Source: Elusimicrobiota bacterium
GTDB taxonomy: Bacteria; Elusimicrobiota; Elusimicrobia; Elusimicrobiales; UBA9959
Assembly: GCA_003482905.1 (NCBI GenBank)
Contig: DMXM01000003.1
Location: forward strand, 1 to 64,000
Direction: 5' to 3'
Length of the DNA: 64,000 nucleotides
Part shown: in pieces, positions 10,104-18,732 of the stretch
Position numbering within the stretch: the stretch's first letter is position 1
Layout of the letters: each line of letters starts with the position of its first letter
Notes under the pieces: model-generated
Seen by the model: only the letters and a program-made list of their open reading frames with translations
The model's database searches: none
Told to the model about the DNA's origin: nothing
Position numbers and translations under genes: made by a program

Positions 10104-11582
10104 TCAAACCGGCAGGATATTGCGCTCTTTGGCCCAATTGCGCAGGAAATCCACGGCTTCCGCTTTTATCACCGAAAGCGGGCGGGTGAGCTTTAGCTGC
10201 TCCAGAACATGCTTTGACGATATCTTCTCATTAGCGCCGGAGGCGCTGTAAAGGGCGGCGATGACGGCCTGCTCTATTTCGGCGCCGCTGAAACCTTCCG
10301 AGTTAAGGGCCAGGGAGGGCACCTCGAACAGTTCCGGGTCAAGACCGCGCTTGGCCAGGTGTATGCGCAATATACCCTCGCGCGCGGCGGCGTCGGGCAG
10401 GTCGGAGAAGAAGATCTCGTCGAAGCGCCCCTTACGCAGCAGTTCCGGCGGCAGATTATTTATATCGTTGGAGGTGGCGGCTATAAAAGAGCGGTCGCGC
10501 CTCTCCTGCATCCAGGTAAGCATGGTCCCGAGCACGCGCTTGGACACCCCGCCGTCTATATCGCCGGAAGAGGAGGCGAAGATCTTCTCTATTTCGTCTA
10601 TCCACAGGCAGACTGGGGCCAGGCGCTCCACCGTGGCCAGCGCCTTGCGCAGGTTCTCCTCGGTCTCGCCTATGTACTTGGAATAAAGCCGGTTCAGGTC
10701 CAGCCGGTAAAGCGGAATGCCAAGCTCTCCGGCTATCACTTTGGCGGCCAGGGACTTGCCACAACCCTGCACGCCCAGCAGCAGCAGGCCCTTGGGCGGC
10801 GGCAGGGAACTTTCAGTGAAGAAAGAATTTCTCCTGTCGGCCACCCAGCGTTTCAGATTCTCGAAGCCGGCTATCCCGGCCTTATGCTCGGCGCCGAAGA
10901 ATTCCAGTATGCCGTCGCGGTCGAAGGCCTCTTTCTTGAACTTCTCTATTTCCGCCAGGTCGCCGCCGTCGAAGCGGCCGTCCTTAAGCAGGCACATATT
11001 AAGGGCGTTGCGCACCTGCTGCAGGGAAAGGCCTTTAAGCGTTTTTACCACGCGCTTAAGGATCTCCGGCGGCATATCCACCACAAGGCTGGAGGAGGCC
11101 CGGCTGAACTCGCTCACCACGTTATTGACCTCTTCCATTATCTGCCGTTCGTCGGGATAGCCGCCGGTTATGCGGGCGGCCAGCGGGGCTATATCCGGGG
11201 GGAGCTTGATCTCGGAACCCAGCAGGACTACCGTGGTTGGCGTGCCCTTTATGGTATTGAGCATGTCCTTGAAAAAGCGGGCGGCGGCGGCTTCGGTCAG
11301 GAAGCGGTCCAGGTCGCTGAAGGCGAAAACGGCGCTGTGCGGGTCTTTGATGAGGTCGTTGGCGACGCGCAGCATGGCCACGGCGTCGTTGGTCTTATAG
11401 AAGGAGTTTTTATTGTTCCCGACGCGCAGCCCCATGGTGAGCGACCAGGAGTAGAAGGTCAGGGATTGGGTCTCCGCCACGCGGGCAAGCTGGCCCTGCA
11501 CGTAGCCCTCGTCGATGGTGTCGACGAGGACCAGCGGGTAGCGGGATTTTATCAGGAGGGAGATTTCTTCTTCGAAGTTCAT
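10104..11582 (-). CDS. Ycf46-like AAA+ ATPase
   Basis: A protein of about 492 aa. The N-terminal half is a divergent AAA-like domain starting MNFEEEISLLIKSRYPL, a run typical of the Ycf46 family. The C-terminal half is a complete AAA+ module: Walker A GVQGCGKSLA, pore-like segment SKYIGETEENL, Walker B VCLWIDEIEK, sensor-1 region AATSND and arginine-finger region LRKGRFDEIFF. Ycf46 homologues are known from cyanobacteria and plastids; their function is poorly defined. Two in-frame starts are possible (11582 and 11636); 11582 fits the family N-terminus, and neither has a good ribosome-binding site. Confidence 0.85.
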   Translation of the reverse strand: MNFEEEISLLIKSRYPLVLVDTIDEGYVQGQLARVAETQSLTFYSWSLTMGLRVGNNKNSFYKTNDAVAMLRVANDLIKDPHSAVFAFSDLDRFLTEAAAARFFKDMLNTIKGTPTTVVLLGSEIKLPPDIAPLAARITGGYPDERQIMEEVNNVVSEFSRASSSLVVDMPPEILKRVVKTLKGLSLQQVRNALNMCLLKDGRFDGGDLAEIEKFKKEAFDRDGILEFFGAEHKAGIAGFENLKRWVADRRNSFFTESSLPPPKGLLLLGVQGCGKSLAAKVIAGELGIPLYRLDLNRLYSKYIGETEENLRKALATVERLAPVCLWIDEIEKIFASSSGDIDGGVSKRVLGTMLTWMQERRDRSFIAATSNDINNLPPELLRKGRFDEIFFSDLPDAAAREGILRIHLAKRGLDPELFEVPSLALNSEGFSGAEIEQAVIAALYSASGANEKISSKHVLEQLKLTRPLSVIKAEAVDFLRNWAKERNILPV

Positions 11583-11774
11583 GAAGACGATTGGGGAAGA
11601 ACAACTGCAGTCGGCGGATTTGTCGCTTTGCTCCATCCGCCTATAAGGAATACCGATGCTTAGGGCCCGGCAGACGGCCACAACTTTCGCCTTCGCCGTC
11701 GCTCAGGCGAAGTCGCGGCCCCGCCTCGCCGCTGCGGCCTGGTGGCCTCGCGGCTCCGGCTTTCGATTCCTAGC

Positions 11775-11795
11775 GCGAGCCATATTATGGCTCGC
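11775..11795 (-). other. Hairpin downstream of tRNA-Arg
   Basis: A 9-bp stem GCGAGCCAT/ATGGCTCGC with a 3-nt loop lies in the 240-bp stretch between the tRNA and the AAA gene (11583-11821). Closer to the tRNA, CGGGCGCAA at the tRNA 3' end is mirrored by TTGCGCCCG about 13 nt downstream, so the tRNA tail could pair with it. These may act as terminator or processing signals; there is no U-run. Confidence 0.35.
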
Positions 11796-11821
11796 TCCGG
11801 GCGCAATGCCCAGAAATTATT

Positions 11822-11893
11822 TGCGCCCGGCAGGAATCGAACCTGCACTAGAAGCTTCGGAGGCTCCTGTGATATCCATTTCACCACGGGCGC
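11822..11893 (-). tRNA. tRNA-Arg (anticodon CCG)
   Basis: A complete cloverleaf of 72 nt: acceptor GCGCCCG/CGGGCGC, D arm, anticodon stem GGAGC/GCTTC with loop CTCCGAA (anticodon CCG, reading CGG), T arm GCAGG-TTCGATT-CCTGC, discriminator A. CCA is not encoded. It lies between alaS and the AAA gene on the same strand. Confidence 0.93.
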
Positions 11894-11964
11894 TTAAAGA
11901 GAACGGCAAAAAGAACTTAAAACTTCGGGAAACCGAGACTTACATTATACTTTTTCGGCCGCGT

Positions 11965-14613
11965 TTACACATGCTTCTTAGCTATTTCCACTAGGCCGCG
12001 CTCGAAGGCCGGGAGGTCGGCGGGGATCTCGCCGCCGCCCTGGGCGAAGTCTTTGCGGCCGCCGCCGGAGCCGTTTATAACGTCAGCCACGCTCTTGGCT
12101 ATAGCCGAGGCGTCGGCCTTAACATCGCCGGTGTGGGTGATGATAAAAGAGAACTTGCCCTCAGCCCTGGAGTAGATGAAAAGCAGGGTGGATTTGAGAT
12201 CCTTTTTAACCTCGTCGGAAATGCCGCGCAGCTCTTTCATCTCCATCGTCCCCGCGTCATAAACCATGAAGCTCGACCCCGAGCCGTCTATGCCCTCGGC
12301 CAGCAATTTACGGCTGCCCGCCGCGGCAGCGGCCTGGGGAACCTTGCCCTTGCCGGCTTTCAGCTCTTTTATATTCTGCAGCAGCTGGTCCACGCGCGCG
12401 GGCAGCTCGGCCGGCGGCACGGAGAGGCGGGCGGAAAGGGCCTCCGCCACGCGGGCCAGCCCGGAGAGGTAAGAAACGGCGGCCGGCCCGGCCACGCCCT
12501 CTATGCGGCGCACGCCGCGCGATACCGAGGAATCCTTCAATATCTTTATCACCAGCAGCTCGCCGGTATGGTCGATATGGGTGCCGCCGCAGAGTTCCAG
12601 GCTGTAGCGGTCCCTGGCGGCTTCGAAGCCGCCCCGGTTTATAAGCACAAAGCGGGCCGGGTCCCTGTATTTCTCGCCCAGCAGGGTGGTGGCGCCGAAC
12701 TTCCCGGCGTCAGCCAGCGGCCGCTCCGCCTTGGAAACGCGGTAATCCTCGCGCACCGCGGCGTTGGCTATTTCCTCCACGCGCGCCAGTTCCTCTTTGG
12801 TGGGGGTCTTGTTGATGGTATAGTCGAAGCGGAACCGGACCGGGTCCACCTCGGAGCCGGCCTGGCGGGTGGTGTCGCCGAACACCTGCTTTAACGCGGC
12901 GTTGATGACGTGCGTGGCGGTATGGTTGCAGGCCGTGCGGTGCCTGTCGCCGGAAACGCGGGCCAGAACCTTCATGCCGGTCTTAAGCGGCACCAGCGCC
13001 TTTATGGCGTGAAAATAAACCTTGGTCACCGGCTTCTGCGTGTCGGTCACCGCGGCCAGCTCCGTTCCCTCGAAGAAAAGGGAGCCCGTATCCCCGGCCT
13101 GGCCGCCCGACTGGGCGTAGAAAGGCGTAACGTCCAATACGGCGTAGCCTTCGGCCCCGACCGACAGTTTCTCCACCATCAGACCTTTGGCGTCCAGCAG
13201 CGCGATAACCGCGGACTCCGTTTCGGTGGCGTCGTAGCCTTTAAAAACGGTGGCCGGCAGTTTCTCCTCGGCGGTCTGAAAAATAAATGAATTCTTTTCC
13301 CCGGAATCCTTCCAGCCGGCTTTGGCAACGCCTTGCGCGGCTTTGCGGGCTTCGTTAAAACCCTTCTCGTCCACCTCCACGCCTTTCTTCAGGGCCAGTT
13401 CGCGGGTAAGCTCGAACGGGAAGCCGTAGGTCTCGTAAAGGCTGAAGGCCTCCTTGCCGGGGATGCCGTTGGGATATTTATCCTGCAGGTCGGCCAGAAA
13501 TTTCTCGCCGGTCTCCAGGGTCTCTATAAAGCCCTGCTCCTCAAAGCGCAGCGTCTCGTTTATCTGCTTGGCCGCGGCTTCCACCTCCGGGTAGACCCCC
13601 TTGAAGACGGAGAAAACGGCGGGTGTGAGCTTGTGCAGGAAAGGGTCGCCCGCGCCCATGATGCGGCCGTAGCGGCTGGCGCGGCGGATAAGGCGGCGCA
13701 GCACGTAGCCGCGGCCCTCGTTGGAGGGGATCACGCCCTCGGAGATCAGGAAAGCCGAGGCGCGCAGATGTTCGCTGATGATGCGGAAGGCCGACACGGA
13801 TTCGTCCGATCTTCTATAATCGGTTTTCAGCAACTTGGCGGCGGCCTCTATTATCGGGTGAAAAAGCGAGGTTTCAAAAGGGGATTCCTTTTCCTCTACC
13901 ACAAAAGCCAGGCGCTCCAGGCCCATGCCGGTGTCTATATTCTTGCGGGGCAGCGGCTTGTACACGCCGCCGGGCTGCTTGTCGAACTGCGTGAAGACGT
14001 GGTTCCAGATCTCTATGTAGCGGTCGCAGGAACAGGCGCCGGGACCGGCGCAGCCGGGGTGGTCGTACTTCCCGCCGCGGTCCCAGTAGACCTCGGAACA
14101 GGGGCCCGCCGGGCCGGTGTCGCCCATGGCCCAGAAATTATCCTTGTCGCCCAGTTCCACTATATGCGAATGCAGGTTCCCCGGCAGTATGCTCTCCCAG
14201 ATGGCGCGGGCTTCCTCGTCGCGCGGGGCCACGCCGCCCTTGTAGATGGAAGGATAAAAGCGCTCGGCCGGCAGGCCCATTTCTTTTGTCAGGAATTCCC
14301 AGCCCCAGGCCAGGGATTCTTTTTTGAAATAGTCGCCGAAGGAAAAATTCCCCAGCATCTCGAAAAAGGTCAGATGGCGTATGGTTTTGCCCACATTGTC
14401 TATGTCGGTGGTGCGGAAGCTCTTCTGGCAGGAGGCCGCGCGCTTCATGTCCGTCTTCAGGCCCAGATAATAAGGCTTGAACTGCACCATGCCGGCGGAG
14501 GTAAAAAGCAGGGAGGGGTCGCCTTCGGGTATCAGCGGGCTGGACTTGACCACGGGGTGGCCCTGCCTGGCGAAATAATCCAAGAAACTCTGGCGTATCT
14601 GGTGGCTTTTCAT
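11965..14613 (-). CDS. alaS: Alanyl-tRNA synthetase
   Basis: An 882-aa class II synthetase of normal length that charges tRNA-Ala. It begins with the catalytic domain (IRQSFLDYFARQGH, then PLIPEGDPSLLFTSAGMVQFK and the motif 2 region). The editing domain has the zinc-binding HTATH and CGGTHIDHTGE motifs. The C-terminal DHHA1-like domain follows, with KEL and GGGGRKDFAQGG-type glycine run (here GSGGGRKDFAQGGGE). The ATG at 14613 is chosen over one 12 codons upstream because MKSHQIRQ is the family start and AAGGAAG lies 12 nt before it. A TATAAT box is at 14655-14660. Confidence 0.97.
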   Translation of the reverse strand: MKSHQIRQSFLDYFARQGHPVVKSSPLIPEGDPSLLFTSAGMVQFKPYYLGLKTDMKRAASCQKSFRTTDIDNVGKTIRHLTFFEMLGNFSFGDYFKKESLAWGWEFLTKEMGLPAERFYPSIYKGGVAPRDEEARAIWESILPGNLHSHIVELGDKDNFWAMGDTGPAGPCSEVYWDRGGKYDHPGCAGPGACSCDRYIEIWNHVFTQFDKQPGGVYKPLPRKNIDTGMGLERLAFVVEEKESPFETSLFHPIIEAAAKLLKTDYRRSDESVSAFRIISEHLRASAFLISEGVIPSNEGRGYVLRRLIRRASRYGRIMGAGDPFLHKLTPAVFSVFKGVYPEVEAAAKQINETLRFEEQGFIETLETGEKFLADLQDKYPNGIPGKEAFSLYETYGFPFELTRELALKKGVEVDEKGFNEARKAAQGVAKAGWKDSGEKNSFIFQTAEEKLPATVFKGYDATETESAVIALLDAKGLMVEKLSVGAEGYAVLDVTPFYAQSGGQAGDTGSLFFEGTELAAVTDTQKPVTKVYFHAIKALVPLKTGMKVLARVSGDRHRTACNHTATHVINAALKQVFGDTTRQAGSEVDPVRFRFDYTINKTPTKEELARVEEIANAAVREDYRVSKAERPLADAGKFGATTLLGEKYRDPARFVLINRGGFEAARDRYSLELCGGTHIDHTGELLVIKILKDSSVSRGVRRIEGVAGPAAVSYLSGLARVAEALSARLSVPPAELPARVDQLLQNIKELKAGKGKVPQAAAAAGSRKLLAEGIDGSGSSFMVYDAGTMEMKELRGISDEVKKDLKSTLLFIYSRAEGKFSFIITHTGDVKADASAIAKSVADVINGSGGGRKDFAQGGGEIPADLPAFERGLVEIAKKHV

Positions 14614-14696
14614 GCTGGTAGCGCTTCCTTTTTTTCTGCGATAAATCAAAACTGATTATACAATTTTGTCCCGCCGCCCCGCCCGGCAAAGAAAAA

Positions 14697-14722
14697 GCCC
14701 GGAAGGTTTTATCCCCCCGGGC
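14697..14722 (-). terminator. Intrinsic terminator of the DUF4105-like gene
   Basis: On the minus strand a GCCCGG/CCGGGC stem with a 14-nt loop is followed by TTTTTC, just after the stop at 14752. Confidence 0.65.
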
Positions 14723-14751
14723 CTTCTTACGGCCGCCAGGCCGCCGGCGCC

Positions 14752-15660
14752 CTATATTTTCAATATGTCGAAGTGTTTGTAATTATCCAGGCCTACCCTG
14801 AATATCTCGGGCCTGAGCACGCCCATCTTCTCATACTGCTTCACGGCCAGCACGGGGATGGCGGCACTGGGGTTGATCATCCCGGAGGATTCAAGCGGGA
14901 TGCGCTGATTCTTTAACAGGACCTGGTTCACCAACCCGACATTATTATTGGTGCAGCTGTTGGAGAGCATGTTGTAGACCTCATGGTTGCGGTTGGTCTC
15001 GTCTATGCGGGCCATCAGCAGTTCGAACAGGCGCAGGGTCTGGGCGCGGCTGATGTTCATGTTCCTGAAGAATATCTCCATTTTGGTAAAACCCACCACG
15101 TAGTCGGCGTAGCTTTCGAACGTGGTCGCACTCCAGATAAGCGGGTAGCGCCCCTCGAACGCGTGGCTAAGCGTGTAACCGTACGGCTCCCTGGCCCAGG
15201 CCTCGGCGCCGAAAGTCAGAACGCGCGCCGTCGCGCCCCGGGAGTCGGTCACTCCGCCCTCTTTAAAAACGAAGATCAGCAGGGTATGGCCCGTGCCGAA
15301 AGTTTTATAACCGTATATCACCTTTTCAATAAGGTCGGGGTTTATCCTGACCGTTTTCCAGGAAAAGCTTTTGTGGTCCGCTGGGGTGCGGCCCCAGCGC
15401 ACGTTCTCCAATGTTACGCCGGCGCCGGCGGCCAATTTGGCCGGCTTCTGGTAGTAGGAAAAAGGGGCGGCCGGGTCCCAGGTGTTGTGCACGCTGTTTA
15501 TATGGGAAAGCGCGGCGCCGCGTTCTGACGGCAGCGGCGCCTCCGGGAGGGAGATCCCCGGGGCGGACTTGGCCAGTTGGGCCAGTGGTAAATTCTGCTG
15601 TGCAAAAGAAACAGAAAGGAACGAAGTCACTATCACTATAGCCAGAAGGTGTTTTTTCAT
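14752..15660 (-). CDS. Exported DUF4105-like protein
   Basis: A 302-aa protein with a clear signal peptide (MKKHLLAIVIVTSFLSVSFAQ). The middle has TGHTLLIFVFKEGGVTDSRG and, later, YNMLSNSCTNNN, a His...Asn-Cys arrangement like the Lnb/DUF4105 periplasmic domain, which has a papain/NlpC-like fold. If so, it is a periplasmic hydrolase or amidase-like protein; no substrate can be read. The start at 15660 is set by the signal peptide and an AAAGGGAC ribosome-binding site; an in-frame Met 44 codons upstream would add a non-signal leader. A single gene between two hairpins. Confidence 0.55.
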   Translation of the reverse strand: MKKHLLAIVIVTSFLSVSFAQQNLPLAQLAKSAPGISLPEAPLPSERGAALSHINSVHNTWDPAAPFSYYQKPAKLAAGAGVTLENVRWGRTPADHKSFSWKTVRINPDLIEKVIYGYKTFGTGHTLLIFVFKEGGVTDSRGATARVLTFGAEAWAREPYGYTLSHAFEGRYPLIWSATTFESYADYVVGFTKMEIFFRNMNISRAQTLRLFELLMARIDETNRNHEVYNMLSNSCTNNNVGLVNQVLLKNQRIPLESSGMINPSAAIPVLAVKQYEKMGVLRPEIFRVGLDNYKHFDILKI

Positions 15661-15724
15661 TGGTTGTCCCTTTTTAACATTGGCGCCATAATATTCTAGC
15701 TGATAGGCAGCCGTACGGAAAAGG

Positions 15725-15777
15725 CGCAGGGCCCAGCCGCGGTCGGTTATTGGACCTATACGCGGCTGGGCCCTGCG
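15725..15777 (-). terminator. Long-stem hairpin after pit
   Basis: Perfect 17-base arms CGCAGGGCCCAGCCGCG and their complement flank a 19-nt loop; CCTTTTCC follows on the minus strand. It lies just after the pit stop codon and probably terminates the DUF47-pit transcript. Confidence 0.65.
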
Positions 15778-15798
15778 GGCAATGCGGCGCAAAAGCGC

Positions 15799-16800
15799 CT
15801 ACTTGAACAGAATTACCGCCAACTGGTAGCAGGCGGCCGATATAAGGGCGGCGGCGGGGATGGTGATGATCCAGGCCCAGACTATGTTGCCGGCCACGCC
15901 CCATTTCACGGCGCGTATGCCTTTAAGGGTACCAACGCCCACTATGGCGCCGGTTATGGTATGGGTGGTGCTTATAGGCACGCCTATAGCCGAAGCGCCG
16001 AACAGCACCATGGAGGCGCCCAGCTCGGCGCAGAAACCGTCCACCGGGCGCAGCTTGGACAGCTTGTTGCCCATGGTCTTAACAATGCGCCAGCCGCCGG
16101 ACATGGTGCCCAGGGCTATGGCTCCGTTGGCCGAGAGCACCACCCAGAGCGGTATATGGAATTCCGTCCCCAGGTAGCCGGCGCTGAACAGCAGGCCGGC
16201 AATTATGCCCATGGTCTTCTGCGCGTCGTTGCCGCCGTGCCCCAGGCTGTAGGCCGCCGCGCTGAGCAGCTGTCCCTTGCGGAACAAATGGTCCACCTTA
16301 GAAGGGGTAGATTTGGCGGCCAGATTATAAACGAGAACCCCGAGCGTTAGCCCCAATAGCATTCCCACTACCGGAGAAATAACTATGAAAGCCAGCGTTT
16401 TCAATATACCGCTCATCACCAGCGCGGTAGGCCCGGCCTTCACCAGCGCGGCGCCTATAAGCCCGCCCACCAGGGCGTGCGAGGAGCTGGCCGGTATGCC
16501 GAAATACCAGGTTATGATATTCCAGGAGGAGGCGCCCATCAGCGCGCCGAATATGATGTAGCTGTCCACCTGGGCGATATCCACTATGCCCTTGCCGATG
16601 GTGCCGGCCACGTGCAGGCCGAAGAAGGCGAAGGCTATGAAGTTGAAGAAAGCCGCCCACAGCACCGCGTACTTGGGAGAAAGCACGCGGGTGGCCACTA
16701 TGGTGGCTATGGAGTTGGCGGCGTCGTGGAAGCCGTTCAAAAAGTCGAAGAACAGCGCCAGCGCCACCAGGAAGATTATGGCTATAAGCGTGCTATCCAT
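15799..16800 (-). CDS. pit: Low-affinity inorganic phosphate transporter (PiT family)
   Basis: A 333-aa integral membrane protein with about ten helices. Both PiT repeat signatures are present: NGFHDAANSIATIV near the N-terminus and GHGGNDAQKTMGI in the middle, with SSSHALVGG and STTHTITGAIVG in matching positions of the two halves. It moves metal-phosphate with protons across the inner membrane. The first 8 bases overlap the end of the upstream DUF47 gene, so they form one operon, under the PHO-box array at 17449-17510. Confidence 0.95.
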   Translation of the reverse strand: MDSTLIAIIFLVALALFFDFLNGFHDAANSIATIVATRVLSPKYAVLWAAFFNFIAFAFFGLHVAGTIGKGIVDIAQVDSYIIFGALMGASSWNIITWYFGIPASSSHALVGGLIGAALVKAGPTALVMSGILKTLAFIVISPVVGMLLGLTLGVLVYNLAAKSTPSKVDHLFRKGQLLSAAAYSLGHGGNDAQKTMGIIAGLLFSAGYLGTEFHIPLWVVLSANGAIALGTMSGGWRIVKTMGNKLSKLRPVDGFCAELGASMVLFGASAIGVPISTTHTITGAIVGVGTLKGIRAVKWGVAGNIVWAWIITIPAAALISAACYQLAVILFK

Positions 16801-17419
16801 GTTTCACCAGTATGGACTCGATGACCTTGGCCACGTGCTCGCATTTGTCCAGCGTGCCCTCCGCCACCTCGTAGATCTCCTTCCACTTTATCACCATGAT
16901 GGGGTCCTTCTCGGTCTCGAACAGGTGGCTGATGGCTTTTTCCCGCACCTGGTCGCCCATATTCTCCAGGCGGTTGATCTCTATGCAGTAGTCCAGCACG
17001 CGGCGCTGGCGCTTGGTATCGGGCATATATTTGACCGCGCTGGCCAGGGCGGCGGCGGCCTGGTCTATCAGGTCTATGAACTGCGCGAAGTGCTCGTCGC
17101 CCGGCTTCAGCTTGTAGAGCTTCATGCGGCCGGCCATGGCGTTGAGCATGTCCAGCACGTCGTCGAGCTGGTTGGCCAGCGCGTAGATGTCCTCGCGGTC
17201 TATGGGCGTGATGAACGTGCGGTTGAGCATGTCGGTGATCTCGTGAGCCAGGGTATCACCCTCATGCTCCAGGTTATGGATCTTTTTCACTTCCGCCTCG
17301 TCCAGCACGCCGTCCTTCACGGCTTCCTTAAAGAAGGCGGCGGCCTTCATCAGGTTCTCGGCCTGCAGGTTGAGGTAGTCGAAGAACTTCACTTCCTTGG
17401 GGATGAAATTTATAGCCAT
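16793..17419 (-). CDS. DUF47/PhoU-like phosphate transport accessory protein
   Basis: A 208-aa all-helical protein of the DUF47 (TIGR00153) family, which pairs with PiT transporters. Typical runs: FFDYLNLQAENLMKAAAFF, HNLEHEGDTLAHEI with conserved Glu/His/Asp metal-cluster residues, and PIDREDIYALANQLDDVLD. It probably regulates the transporter or handles phosphate signals as PhoU does. The start has AGGAGA 5 nt upstream. First gene of the pit operon. Confidence 0.92.
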   Translation of the reverse strand: MAINFIPKEVKFFDYLNLQAENLMKAAAFFKEAVKDGVLDEAEVKKIHNLEHEGDTLAHEITDMLNRTFITPIDREDIYALANQLDDVLDMLNAMAGRMKLYKLKPGDEHFAQFIDLIDQAAAALASAVKYMPDTKRQRRVLDYCIEINRLENMGDQVREKAISHLFETEKDPIMVIKWKEIYEVAEGTLDKCEHVAKVIESILVKHG

Positions 17420-17448
17420 ATATTCTCCTGGGTTCCGTTTTAACTACC

Positions 17449-17510
17449 CTTATAATCTACAAAAAGCGGATAAAGGCCGCTTAAAGCCCGTGTAAAATGT
17501 ATGTAAAAAC
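17449..17510 (-). promoter_or_regulatory. PHO-box array and promoter of the DUF47-pit operon
   Basis: Five direct repeats with exact 11-bp spacing: plus-strand TAAA at 17471, 17482, 17493 and 17504, with CAAA in phase at 17460. On the minus strand these read TTTAC, TTTAC, TTTAA, TTTAT and TTTGT. They end just upstream of a TATAAG -10 box (17454-17449) and replace the -35. Five 11-bp steps match how PhoB/PhoP dimers bind. Confidence 0.8.
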
Positions 17511-17517
17511 GGGCGGG

Positions 17518-18732
17518 CTATTTGGGGACTGTAAACCAGAAAACGGAGCCGCGGCCCCCGGCGCTGTCCACGCCTACGGAGCCGCCGTGCAGCTCCACCA
17601 GGTGCTTAACTATGGAAAGCCCCAGCCCCGTGCCGCCCAGCTCGCGCGAGCGCGCCTTGTCCACGCGGTAGAACCGCTCGAAAATGCGCGGCAGATGCGC
17701 GGCCGGGATACCGGCGCCGGTATCCTCCACCGAGACCTTCGCGCAGGAGCCTTCATCGGCCGCCGCTATCTTTATTTCCCCGCCCTCGCGGTTGTACTTG
17801 GCGGCGTTGTCCAGCAGGTTTATCAACACCTGGGAAAGGCGGTCCCTGTCGGCGTTTACCGCGAAGCCGGCCGGGACCAGGTTTACAACGGAGATCTTCT
17901 TTTTCGCCAGGATGGCGGCCAGCCCGCCGCCGAGATCGTCCACCAGCGGCTTCAGCTCCACCTGGGTCTTCTCAAGCTGGGCCCGGCCCGATTCGGCGTA
18001 GGAGATCTTAAGCAGGTCGTTTACCAGGTTGTCGAGGCGCACGGCCTGTTCGTGTATGCTGCGGGCGAACTGCGGCCCGTGCTCCCGGTCCTCGAGCGCC
18101 CCGTTAAGCAGGGTTTCGGCGCAGCCCCTTATGGCGGTAAGCGGGGTTTTCAGTTCGTGCGAGACGTTCGCCACAAAATCCCGCCGCATGGCCTCCAGCC
18201 TGCTCGGGCCCGTTATATCCCTGGCCACCAGCACGCAGCCGCGCACCGCACCGTCCTCCACTATGGGGGAAGCGCTGACGCTTAAGACCGTGCCGGGGGC
18301 GGCGGCCGGCTCTATTTCGAAAGAGACCGGGCGGCCGCTGGAAAGGGCCTTGATGGCCGCCGAGGACAGTTCCGGCCCGGCCGGCATGCCGGACAGGCGC
18401 ATGCCCTCGGCGTCGAAGCCCGCCGCGCCCATAAGCTGGCGCGCGCGGGGGTTCAGGCGCGTTATAACGCCGGCCCCGTCGGTGACCAGGATGGCCTCGG
18501 ACATGTCGCGGAAGGCGGCCTCCAGTTCCAGGCGGCGCAGTTCCGCGTCGCGCATTTTCGCGCCTATCTCGCCCGCCATGAAGTTGAGGGTTTCGGAAAG
18601 CTTTTTCAGTTCGCCCGACGAGCCCACGGGGATGCGGTAGCCGAAATCCCCCGCGGCGAAGCGCTTGGAGCCGGTTATTATTTCACCGAACTGCCCGCCG
18701 ACCAGCAGTTTAAGCGTGGAGAATATATTCAT
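17518..18732 (-). CDS. phoR: PhoR-like sensor histidine kinase without membrane anchor
   Basis: A 404-aa kinase. Order: HAMP-like segment (residues 10-57), PAS domain (about 68-175), HisKA with phosphorylatable His192 in FVANVSHELKTPLTAI, then HATPase with LINLLDNAAKYN (N box), VEDTGAGIP (G1), FERFYRVDKARS (F box) and GGTGLGLSIVKHL (G2). It is PhoR-like by its PAS-HisKA order and its place beside phoB. The transmembrane helices usually found before the HAMP are missing; the protein starts inside the HAMP. It overlaps phoB by 4 bp (ATGA), showing translational coupling. Likely senses phosphate through PiT/DUF47 or another partner. Confidence 0.88.
   Translation of the reverse strand: MNIFSTLKLLVGGQFGEIITGSKRFAAGDFGYRIPVGSSGELKKLSETLNFMAGEIGAKMRDAELRRLELEAAFRDMSEAILVTDGAGVITRLNPRARQLMGAAGFDAEGMRLSGMPAGPELSSAAIKALSSGRPVSFEIEPAAAPGTVLSVSASPIVEDGAVRGCVLVARDITGPSRLEAMRRDFVANVSHELKTPLTAIRGCAETLLNGALEDREHGPQFARSIHEQAVRLDNLVNDLLKISYAESGRAQLEKTQVELKPLVDDLGGGLAAILAKKKISVVNLVPAGFAVNADRDRLSQVLINLLDNAAKYNREGGEIKIAAADEGSCAKVSVEDTGAGIPAAHLPRIFERFYRVDKARSRELGGTGLGLSIVKHLVELHGGSVGVDSAGGRGSVFWFTVPK

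Noticed and set aside
13333..14655. A 440-codon open frame antisense to alaS
   Set aside because: The alaS frame is complete and conserved; the antisense frame is a compositional shadow with low-complexity translation.
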